The position numbers were made by a program, and so were the translations under genes. This document shows, in pieces, positions 1-6,191 of a stretch of 6,584 nt of DNA (positions are counted from its first letter, which is position 1; every line of letters starts with the position of its first letter). Source of the stretch: Acidobacteriota bacterium (GTDB taxonomy: Bacteria > Acidobacteriota > Polarisedimenticolia > QHYA01). Below the pieces are notes generated by a model. That model was not told the DNA's origin and did no database searches. It saw only the letters and a list, made by a program, of their open reading frames with translations. The DNA is taken from assembly GCA_003223995.1 (NCBI GenBank), contig QHYA01000026.1, forward strand, positions 1 through 6,584, written 5' to 3'.

Positions 1-461
1 CTCAGGCTGGGGGCATGGAAGGCGGCCGGACGGCCCAGCTCTGCGACGACCGGCCCGTAGCCGCACACCAGCCTCCAGCGCCGCCACAAGTCCGCGAACA
101 GCACCGTCAGATCGCTGTAGCCCACAAGGACCTTGGGTCTTCTCGCGAGTGGAGAAAGATCCAGCCGGCCGAACAGCCGCGAGGTCCCCCAGCCGCCCCG
201 GGCGAACAGGATTCCCTTGACCTCGGGATCGTCGATCGCTTCCTGAAGATCGCGAGCACGCTCCTCGTCGGTGCCGGCGAAACAACCCCAGCGCCGCCCG
301 AGGGCCTTGCCTGGCCGGACCGACAGGCCCCAGCGCTCCAGCGTGCGGATTCCTTCTTTCAGGTGCCGCTCATCGCGCGGAGGGAAGGCCGGAGCGACCA
401 CCGCAACGGCATCGCCGCGGCGAAGGGCGGGGGGGACGAGACGGCGCCGTTGCCGGGTCAT
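1..461 (-). CDS. ldcA: LD-carboxypeptidase (peptidase family S66), N-terminal part, cut by window edge
   Basis: Serine peptidase that removes the terminal D-alanine from murein tetrapeptides (L,D-carboxypeptidase), normally in the cytoplasm during peptidoglycan recycling. The 153 residues present match the N-terminal half of the S66 family. There is an opening PPALRRGDAVAVVAPA strand (residues 10-25), then FARGGWGTSRL (86-96), then the nucleophile motif VGYSDLT with Ser116 as the expected catalytic serine, followed by GYGPVV. The Glu and His of the triad would lie in the missing C-terminal half beyond base 1. The ATG at 461 gives the usual short family N-terminus. It lies 14 bases after the stop of the M20 gene on the same strand, with no clear Shine-Dalgarno, so co-transcription is likely. 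S66 also includes the microcin-immunity MccF proteins, and the missing half is needed to separate these. Family call is secure; exact substrate is inferred. Confidence 0.88.
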   Translation of the reverse strand, partial: MTRQRRRLVPPALRRGDAVAVVAPAFPPRDERHLKEGIRTLERWGLSVRPGKALGRRWGCFAGTDEERARDLQEAIDDPEVKGILFARGGWGTSRLFGRLDLSPLARRPKVLVGYSDLTVLFADLWRRWRLVCGYGPVVAELGRPAAFHAPSL

Positions 462-475
462 CGGGATGCTGGGGG

Positions 476-1762
476 CTAGGGCCGATCGAGGATGTAGTCG
501 CGCGGAGCGTCGAACCCCTCTCCCCGCGTAGTCTTCGCCGCCGCCCGCATCGCCGCAAACTCCTCGCGAACCCTCGCCACCAGCCCGCTGTCGCACAGCA
601 GATCCACTGCCGTGCGGCCGAGGGTCTTCGCGGCCAGCAGCGCGGCCTGCTTGCCCGTCTGAGTCACCGTCGCCAGGGCGAACGTCTGCGTATGCGAGGC
701 CACATCAGGCGGCACGATGGCAACGTAGGCATGGATCGCGGGAACCCTGAAGGAAACATTCCCCATGTCGAGCGAGCCCATGTGCTCGCGCGGCTCATCG
801 CGCGTGGCCACCCCCTCGGAAGCCAGGTGGCCTTTGTAGATCTCCGCCAGCGTCCGATTCGTGATCATTTCATCGTAGGGGTTGTCGGTGAACTGGAAGG
901 CGAAGGAGCATCCGCTCGCCAGCGCGATCGACTCCACCCAGCGCCTCATCCGCGCGACCACCTCGTCGCGCTCCGGAGAGGTGGGGGCGCGAATGGAGAA
1001 CTGGGCGACGGCGCGCTCCGGAACGACGTTGGGGCGCACACCCCCTTCCAGGATCACGCCGGGAATGCGGACGTCGCGGCGGGAGGAGCGGCGGATGTGG
1101 TCCGCCGCGATGAAGAGCTGAATCATCGCGTCCAGGGCGTTTATCCCCTTGTCCGGGTGAGCCACGGCGTGAGCGGGCTTCCCGTGGAACTCGACCTGCA
1201 CGCCGATCGTCTCCTCGGCCGGCGTGCCGAAGACGAGGATTTCGCCACCGAGAAGATCGACGAGCCGGCCCACGGCGATGCCGGCCCCGATGGCGGCCGC
1301 TGCGATGAGATTGTGGCCGCAGGCATGACCCAGTCCAGGCAGAGCGTCGTACTCGGCGAGAAATCCGACCCTCACGGGGGCGGCCGCGCTTCTCGCGCCC
1401 GCGACGGCTCCGGTCCCGGCTCCACCAAATCCTGCGCCGGCGCTGGCTCCAGTGCCTGTCCCTGCAGCGGCTCCGGTGCCGGTTCCAGCGTGCGGTCGTT
1501 GCACGCCCTTCCCGGCCCGACGACGAGCGGCGAACGCGGTCGGAAGCCCGCCCGATCCTGACTCGACCTCGAAGCCTTCCGCAACCAGCACATCCATCAG
1601 CAGCCGAGCGCTGCGCACCTCTTGACCGGAAAGCTCCGGGTCGCGGTAGAGAGCCTCTAGCACGCCGAGGATGCGCGAGGCTTCCCGCTCGACGATCCTC
1701 GCGACCTCTTCTCGTGCTCGGAGCTTTTCGAGGGCCTGCTCGCTCATCCTGGGGGTGACCAT
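476..1762 (-). CDS. M20-family metallo-amidohydrolase, PM20D2/AbgB-like, with an internal in-frame deletion
   Basis: The family consists of two-metal peptidases and amidohydrolases that cleave small amides such as N-acyl amino acids, dipeptides or p-aminobenzoyl-glutamate. From the ATG at 1762 the protein is 428 residues. Residues 134-151 hold FLAEYDALPGLGHACGHN with metal ligands Cys148 and His150. GTPAEE is at 179-184 (general base and metal Glu). The dimerisation domain opens with VEFHGKPAHA (190-199), and SHTQTF carries a C-terminal metal His at about 357. Two oddities: residues 92-128 are a Gly/Ala/Thr low-complexity insert, and GTPAEE is followed almost directly by the dimerisation domain, so roughly 35-45 residues usual in this family are absent, including the stretch with another metal His. 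Activity is therefore uncertain. In-frame ATGs exist at 1828, 1762 and 1747; the first lies inside rnpB, so 1762 or 1747 is preferred. No strong ribosome site is visible. The substrate cannot be told from sequence. Confidence 0.85.
   Translation of the reverse strand: MVTPRMSEQALEKLRAREEVARIVEREASRILGVLEALYRDPELSGQEVRSARLLMDVLVAEGFEVESGSGGLPTAFAARRRAGKGVQRPHAGTGTGAAAGTGTGASAGAGFGGAGTGAVAGARSAAAPVRVGFLAEYDALPGLGHACGHNLIAAAAIGAGIAVGRLVDLLGGEILVFGTPAEETIGVQVEFHGKPAHAVAHPDKGINALDAMIQLFIAADHIRRSSRRDVRIPGVILEGGVRPNVVPERAVAQFSIRAPTSPERDEVVARMRRWVESIALASGCSFAFQFTDNPYDEMITNRTLAEIYKGHLASEGVATRDEPREHMGSLDMGNVSFRVPAIHAYVAIVPPDVASHTQTFALATVTQTGKQAALLAAKTLGRTAVDLLCDSGLVARVREEFAAMRAAAKTTRGEGFDAPRDYILDRP
1379..1489 (-). 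repeat. Degenerate short tandem repeat coding for a Gly/Ala/Thr linker
   Basis: Inside the M20 gene, imperfect copies of a GGCTCC-GGTGCC-like unit (plus-strand reading) follow each other. On the coding strand they give alternating GTGTGA/GAGAG residues (about residues 92-128). The stretch falls just before the conserved FLAEYDALP strand, where relatives have a short loop. Such GC-rich repeats usually arise by slippage and vary in length between strains. Confidence 0.7.
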
Positions 1763-1790
1763 CGAGGCCGGAAAGCGATCGGGGGTGAAG

Positions 1791-2164
<374 letters not shown>

Positions 2165-2169
2165 ACGAG

Positions 2170-2198
2170 ACTATAGCAAACGAGAGCTGATTTGTCCC
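2170..2198 (-). promoter_or_regulatory. Promoter of rnpB (sigma70-type, extended -10)
   Basis: On the minus strand a TATAGT -10 box (2170-2175) is preceded by TGC, forming an extended -10, and lies 17 bases from a GGGACA -35-like box (2193-2198). The expected start, six to seven bases downstream, is about 2163-2164. This is where the P1 helix of the RNase P RNA begins, an independent agreement. Confidence 0.75.
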
Positions 2199-2216
2199 AT
2201 CGCGGGGCGGACGGTG

Positions 2217-2225
2217 TGTTATAGT
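2217..2225 (+). promoter_or_regulatory. Promoter of dnaB (extended -10)
   Basis: TGT followed by TATAGT (2220-2225) forms an extended -10 box. No good -35 is seen 16-18 bases upstream. Transcription would start near 2232, leaving a leader of about 22 bases before the GTG of dnaB. The element matches the rnpB -10 facing the other way. Confidence 0.5.
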
Positions 2226-2244
2226 CCCGCCCTCTCACGACTCT

Positions 2245-2249
2245 GAGGA
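2245..2249 (+). promoter_or_regulatory. Ribosome binding site of dnaB
   Basis: GAGGA four bases before the GTG at 2254. It supports this GTG as the start, and the resulting N-terminus (MALDVTLEKTLPHSLEAE) matches DnaB proteins. Confidence 0.65.
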
Positions 2250-2253
2250 TCCC

Positions 2254-3594
2254 GTGGCGCTGGACGTCACCCTCGAGAAGACCCTTCCCCACAGCCTCGA
2301 GGCCGAGCGGTGTGTGCTTGGCGCGATCCTCCTCAACAGGCAGGCGATGCACGTCGCGCAGCAGTCGCTGCGCCCGGACGACTTCTACCGCGAGTCGCAC
2401 AGGAGAATTTACTCCGCCTTCGAGAGGCTCTCGGAGTGCGGCGCCGTCATCGATCTCGTCACGCTCAACAATGAGCTGGACAGGTCCGGCAATCTCGAGG
2501 CCGCCGGTGGAGCGGCTTCCGTCGCCACGCTCACCGACGGCATACCGGCCTCGGCGAACATCGAGCATTACGTACGGATCGTCAAGGACAAGTCGACGCT
2601 GAGGCAGCTTGTCGAGGCCGCCGGCTCGATACTCCGCAAGGCCTACGAAGCCGGAGAGGACAGCGACACCATCATCGATGAGGCCGAACGGGCGATCTTC
2701 AAGGTCGGCGAGGAAAGGCTGCGGGCCGGGTTCGTTCCCATGAGCGCTGTCGCCGAGATCACGATGAAATCTCTCGAGGAGCTGTCCGTCAGAAAGGAGC
2801 TGATCACCGGAATGGAAACAGGGTTCCCCAGGCTCGACGAGATGACATCGGGCCTTCAGAAGGGAGAGCTGATCGTCGTCGCCGCCAGACCTTCCATGGG
2901 GAAGACCGCTTTCTGCCTGAACATCGCACAGCACGTGGCCCTGCGCCGCGGAGGCCGTGTTGGGATCTTCAGTCTGGAGATGTCGAAGGAGCAGCTTTTC
3001 CAGAGGATGCTGTGCGCCGAGGGGCGCATCGACTCGCACCTGCTCAGAACGGGCCGGCTCAACAAGGAGGGCTGGAACAGGCTGAGGATCGCCGTCCAGT
3101 CGATGGGGGAGGCGACCGTATGGATCGACGACAGCCCCGGCGTCGGCATCATGGAGATGCGCGGCAAGGCGATGCGCCTGAAGGCCGAGCACGGGCTCGA
3201 CCTTCTGATCCTGGACTACCTGCAACTGATGAGAGGCCGGGGGCGGTACGAATCCCGCCAGCAGGAGATCTCCGATATCTCCCGCTCGCTCAAGGAGCTC
3301 GCCAAGGAGCTGTCCGTTCCTCTCGTGGCCGTCAGCCAGCTCTCCCGCGCCCCCGAGCAGCGCGGCGGCGACCGCAAGCCCCAGCTTTCGGATCTCAGGG
3401 AAAGTGGCGCCATAGAGCAGGACGCCGATGTCGTGATGTTCATCTACCGCTCCGAGGTTTACGGAGAGACCGAGGAGAACCGGGGCCTGGCCGACATCCT
3501 GCTCCGGAAGCAGCGCAACGGTCCAACGGGGGACATCGAGCTCGTCTTCGTCAAGGACTACACGCTCTTCGCCAACCCGGAGTTCCGCAGCTAG
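2254..3594 (+). CDS. dnaB: Replicative DNA helicase DnaB
   Basis: Hexameric 5'-3' helicase that unwinds DNA at the replication fork and recruits primase. The 446 residues are of normal family length. The N-terminal domain opens with LPHSLEAERCVLGAILLN (about 11-28), and a linker region near 150-180 is followed by the RecA-like C-terminal domain. Walker A is ARPSMGKTAF with Lys217 and Thr218. The Walker B strand is LLILDYLQLM with Asp321. SQLSRAPEQRGG and DLRESGAIEQDADVVMFIYR follow, and the arginine-rich KQRNGPTGD near the end is the usual ATP-sensing/finger region. There is no intein in the ATPase motifs, where DnaB often has one. The start is GTG with a GAGGA site. The stop TAG shares its last base with the GTG of alr. 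It is divergent from rnpB. A long antisense open frame covers the gene but shows no protein family. Identity is secure. Confidence 0.97.
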   Translation: MALDVTLEKTLPHSLEAERCVLGAILLNRQAMHVAQQSLRPDDFYRESHRRIYSAFERLSECGAVIDLVTLNNELDRSGNLEAAGGAASVATLTDGIPASANIEHYVRIVKDKSTLRQLVEAAGSILRKAYEAGEDSDTIIDEAERAIFKVGEERLRAGFVPMSAVAEITMKSLEELSVRKELITGMETGFPRLDEMTSGLQKGELIVVAARPSMGKTAFCLNIAQHVALRRGGRVGIFSLEMSKEQLFQRMLCAEGRIDSHLLRTGRLNKEGWNRLRIAVQSMGEATVWIDDSPGVGIMEMRGKAMRLKAEHGLDLLILDYLQLMRGRGRYESRQQEISDISRSLKELAKELSVPLVAVSQLSRAPEQRGGDRKPQLSDLRESGAIEQDADVVMFIYRSEVYGETEENRGLADILLRKQRNGPTGDIELVFVKDYTLFANPEFRS

Positions 3595-4781
3595 TGACAC
3601 TAGTGCCCCGGCGTGGCGAGGATTCCATTCCCTTCCGGGCCACGCGGGCTCGCGTGGATGTGGATAGGATCGTCTCGAACCTGGCTGCGATCCGGAAGCG
3701 CGTCGCCCGGGCGCAGGTCATGCCCGTCGTCAAGGCGAACGCCTACGGACACGGAGCCCCCGCCGTCGCCCTCGCTCTCGAGCGCGCTGGGGCCGATGGG
3801 CTCTGCGTGGCGCTTCTCGAAGAAGGGGTCGAGTTGCGCCGTTGCGGTGTGGCCTGTCCGATCCTGCTGATCGGACCTCTCGCCCCGGGGCAGATCGGTC
3901 CGGCGATCGACGAGAGACTGACGCCCACCGTCTACCGGCCGGATCTGCTCGAACCGGTCGAAGCAGCCGGCCGGCGGCTCGGCCGCCCCGCCGGCTTCCA
4001 GCTGAAACTGGACACCGGGATGTCCCGGCTTGGGGTCTCCGCCAGGGACCTGCCGGTGCTGATCGACCGGATCGCCCTCTCCCGCTACATGCGGCTGGAA
4101 GGTGTCTATTCGAGCCTGGCCTGCGCCGACCAGCCGGAGAATCCGATAAATGCGCGGCAGGTCGCGCTCTTCGAGGAGAGCCTCGCCGCTCTCTCGGCAC
4201 GCGGCATCTCGGCGGGCGTTCGGCATCTGGCCAATTCCGCGGCGATCGCGTTCCTGCCGAAAACCGTCTATGACGCCGTCCGACCCGGGATCCTGATCTA
4301 TGGTGTTCCTCCATCCACCGGATTCGATGACACACTGGTGCACCCGGCCCTTTCCCTGCACAGCGAGGTCGTTCAGGCCCGCGATGTGCCTGCTGGGGCC
4401 GCCGTGGGCTACGCGGCCACTTTCCGAACGGAGGCCCCGAGGCGGCTGGCGACGATCCCCGCCGGTTACGACGACGGGTTGATGCGGTCGCTTTCCAACA
4501 GGGGCTGCGTGCTCGTCAACGGCCGGCGCGCGCCTCTGGCTGGAAGGATCAGCATGGACCTCGCCGTCGCCGACGTGACCGGCTGCGGAGATGTGAAGCC
4601 GGGGGACGAGGTCGTTCTGATCGGGGCGCAGGGCTCGGAGCAGCTCACCGCCTGGGAGGTCTCCGAAAGCGCCGGCACCATTCCGTGGGAGCTGCTCTGC
4701 CGGATCGGCGGGCGCGTTCCGAGAGACTACTACGAGGGTGGAAAGATCACGGGACGCTGGTCGCGATGGCAGCGGAGTTGA
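3594..4781 (+). CDS. alr: Alanine racemase
   Basis: PLP enzyme interconverting L- and D-alanine, supplying D-Ala for peptidoglycan; cytoplasmic dimer. The 395 residues are near family length. The PLP lysine is Lys47 in VVKANAYGHGA. The PLP-contact Arg is at 145 (DTGMSRLG), HLANSAA carries the phosphate-binding Ser, VRPGILIYG has Arg230, the second catalytic base is Tyr273 in VGYAATF, GRISMDL lies in the C-terminal barrel, and RVPRDY is near the end. Two positions are unusual: the GxxTHFAxAD motif reads GVYSSLACAD (Ser174 where His is expected), and the usual PYE near the C-terminus is PWE (Trp365). The GTG at 3594 overlaps the dnaB stop by one base and a GGAG lies 11 bases upstream; a second GTG at 3603 is possible. 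The open frame extends back into dnaB, but that part is a shadow. Likely translated from the dnaB transcript. Catalytic Lys and Tyr are kept, so activity is expected. Confidence 0.95.
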   Translation: MTLVPRRGEDSIPFRATRARVDVDRIVSNLAAIRKRVARAQVMPVVKANAYGHGAPAVALALERAGADGLCVALLEEGVELRRCGVACPILLIGPLAPGQIGPAIDERLTPTVYRPDLLEPVEAAGRRLGRPAGFQLKLDTGMSRLGVSARDLPVLIDRIALSRYMRLEGVYSSLACADQPENPINARQVALFEESLAALSARGISAGVRHLANSAAIAFLPKTVYDAVRPGILIYGVPPSTGFDDTLVHPALSLHSEVVQARDVPAGAAVGYAATFRTEAPRRLATIPAGYDDGLMRSLSNRGCVLVNGRRAPLAGRISMDLAVADVTGCGDVKPGDEVVLIGAQGSEQLTAWEVSESAGTIPWELLCRIGGRVPRDYYEGGKITGRWSRWQRS

Positions 4782-4805
4782 GACCGCTTCGATGCCCGCG
4801 GGGGG

Positions 4806-4830
4806 CCGCTGCGGCCATCTCCGCCAGCGG
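4806..4830 (+). other. GC-rich hairpin after alr, possible weak terminator
   Basis: CCGCTG-CGG (4806-4814) pairs with CCG-CAGCGG (4821-4830, one bulged C) around a six-base loop, 24 bases after the alr stop. No T-run follows, so it is not a canonical intrinsic terminator. It may slow transcription or protect the alr mRNA end. Confidence 0.25.
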
Positions 4831-4836
4831 TGGGGT

Positions 4837-4842
4837 TATCAT
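4837..4842 (+). promoter_or_regulatory. Possible -10 box for the downstream exported TPR gene
   Basis: TATCAT differs from the consensus -10 by one base and lies in the gap after alr. No convincing -35 or extended -10 is present. A start near 4849 would place transcription just ahead of the proposed signal-peptide start. Weak evidence. Confidence 0.22.
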
Positions 4843-4884
4843 GCCTCGGTCCGGGCAGCGGCGGATCCGGGCGATCCAGGAGCT

Positions 4885-6126
4885 GTGGGGTTAAGATTGC
4901 GGCAGGTGGCGATGATAACTCTTCTCGTTTCACTGGCGGCCTCTGTCACCCTCGCGCAAGCGTCCGACGCTGGAGGTCCAGTCTCTCCCGGCGCAGCGTC
5001 GGCAGCCATCAAGCAGCCTGTGGTTGGGTCGCCCTCGCATTCCTATCTGGTCGTCCCCCCCGAGAACCGCTCGGAGAACCGCAATCTCTACTGGCTGGGC
5101 GAAGCTCTGGCCGAGGCCATGGAGCAGTACCTCACCTGGGGGGGGCTCGACGTCGCGTCGCGAGAGGATCGCCGAGGCGTCGAGCGGGAGGAGATGGGCA
5201 TCGGCCCCCTGATGGTTCCGACGATCGCGACCCGGCTGAAGGAAGCGGAGGAAATGAAAGTCGATCGGCTGGTGCTCGGCTCCTTCATCACGCGCGAGGC
5301 GCGGGAGGGAAGGGGGAAAGGTTCGCAGTCCGGAGCGAGCCGGGGGGCGCCGCCGGGGACAGCACGGGATTCGACAACGGCCACGCAGCGAGAGGGCGGC
5401 ACGACCGCCGCCGCATCCGGAACCGAAGCCGCGGGACGAACCGTCGTCGTTTCGTTCCATGTGCTGGACGTAACGGGCTCACGGCGAGGACCAGAGCACA
5501 CGGTTGGCCCGATCTCTCTGGACGATCTCCCCAGCCTGCATCGAGCCGTGGGAATGGCGCTTCTTGACGCCGAGTCGCTGCCCCGCCCCGCATCGGCTCC
5601 TCCCGCTCCTACCGGGAGCGAGGCAGCCCCGGCTGCATACGAAGCTCGCGTCAAATCGCTTCTCGAGGAGGATCCGGACAAGCAGGCGCGCTACCTGACG
5701 CGCGCTCTTCAGGCCGATCAGGACTATCTGCGCGCCCGGCTCGAGATGGCGATGCTGTTGAGGGACTCGGGACGCTTGGAAGAAGCGCTGACGACCCTGA
5801 ACGCGAGGCCCCTGCGAGGCGACCCAGACCTGGCGGCGCAGGCGGAAAGGCTGGCAGGCGAACTGCACCTCGAGGCGGGCCGGCCGACGCCAGCCATCGA
5901 CGCTCTGCGTCGCTCGCTGCGCTGGCACGACGAGGCCGCGACTCACCTCGCGCTGGCCCGCGCTCTGGCGGCGCGCGGCGATTTCCAGATCGCCTCCGCC
6001 GAGCTGGAGCTGGCCAGGCGGCTCGATCCCGACGACCCGGAGATCGCAGAGGTGCGGGCCTTGCTCGCTGCCCCCCCGAAGCCGAAAGCGGAGGAGACTC
6101 CCCGGAGCGGAGGGACCAACCCTTGA
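4885..6126 (+). CDS. Exported protein with TolB/CsgG-like N-terminal domain and TPR-like C-terminal half
   Basis: I do not recognise a named gene. From the GTG at 4885 the protein is 413 residues. Residues 1-26 look like a signal peptide: Arg4 and Arg6, a hydrophobic VAMITLLVSLAASVTL core, and an AQA cleavage motif. No lipobox Cys is present, so it is probably periplasmic. Residues 53-220 resemble the TolB/CsgG/FlgO-type fold (YLVVPPENRSENRNLYWLGEALAEAMEQYL, then KVDRLVLGSF, then VVVSFHVLDV). A low-complexity insert (about 141-185, rich in G, A, T, S, R) lies between the last two strands. A Pro/Ala linker (223-240) leads to repeated helical pairs typical of TPRs (241-395: ARYLTRALQADQDYLRARLEMAMLL, LARALAARGDFQIASAELELARRLDPDDPEIAEV). 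The tail is charged and Pro-rich. Other in-frame starts are TTG 4897 and ATG 4912 (AGG five bases upstream); the ATG loses the positive n-region. Likely a scaffold or envelope protein; function unknown. Confidence 0.72.
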   Translation: MGLRLRQVAMITLLVSLAASVTLAQASDAGGPVSPGAASAAIKQPVVGSPSHSYLVVPPENRSENRNLYWLGEALAEAMEQYLTWGGLDVASREDRRGVEREEMGIGPLMVPTIATRLKEAEEMKVDRLVLGSFITREAREGRGKGSQSGASRGAPPGTARDSTTATQREGGTTAAASGTEAAGRTVVVSFHVLDVTGSRRGPEHTVGPISLDDLPSLHRAVGMALLDAESLPRPASAPPAPTGSEAAPAAYEARVKSLLEEDPDKQARYLTRALQADQDYLRARLEMAMLLRDSGRLEEALTTLNARPLRGDPDLAAQAERLAGELHLEAGRPTPAIDALRRSLRWHDEAATHLALARALAARGDFQIASAELELARRLDPDDPEIAEVRALLAAPPKPKAEETPRSGGTNP

Positions 6127-6153
6127 GTGATGGGAGGAGCAGCAACAGACGGC

Positions 6154-6191
6154 CTCAGACGGGATAAGGAGTCTCAGATCGGATAGGGGTC
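6154..6191. repeat. Imperfect 19-bp tandem repeat at the end of the leftward gene
   Basis: Two adjacent units, CTCAGACGGGATAAGGAGT and CTCAGATCGGATAGGGGTC, agree at about 13 of 19 positions. The second holds the last codons and stop of the leftward gene; the first lies just past it. It may be an old small duplication. Confidence 0.35.

Noticed and set aside
692..1561. 289-residue plus-strand open frame opposite the M20 gene
   Set aside because: Antisense shadow in high-GC sequence with His/Arg/Gly-rich composition and no recognisable domain.
3012..3593. Upstream extension of the alr open frame across the second half of dnaB
   Set aside because: The extension is Arg/Pro-rich with no family match. 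Alanine racemase similarity begins only after the GTG at 3594.
4738..4884. ATG start at 4738 or 4792 for the exported TPR protein
   Set aside because: The first overlaps the end of alr, and both put an unrelated hydrophilic stretch before an obvious signal peptide.
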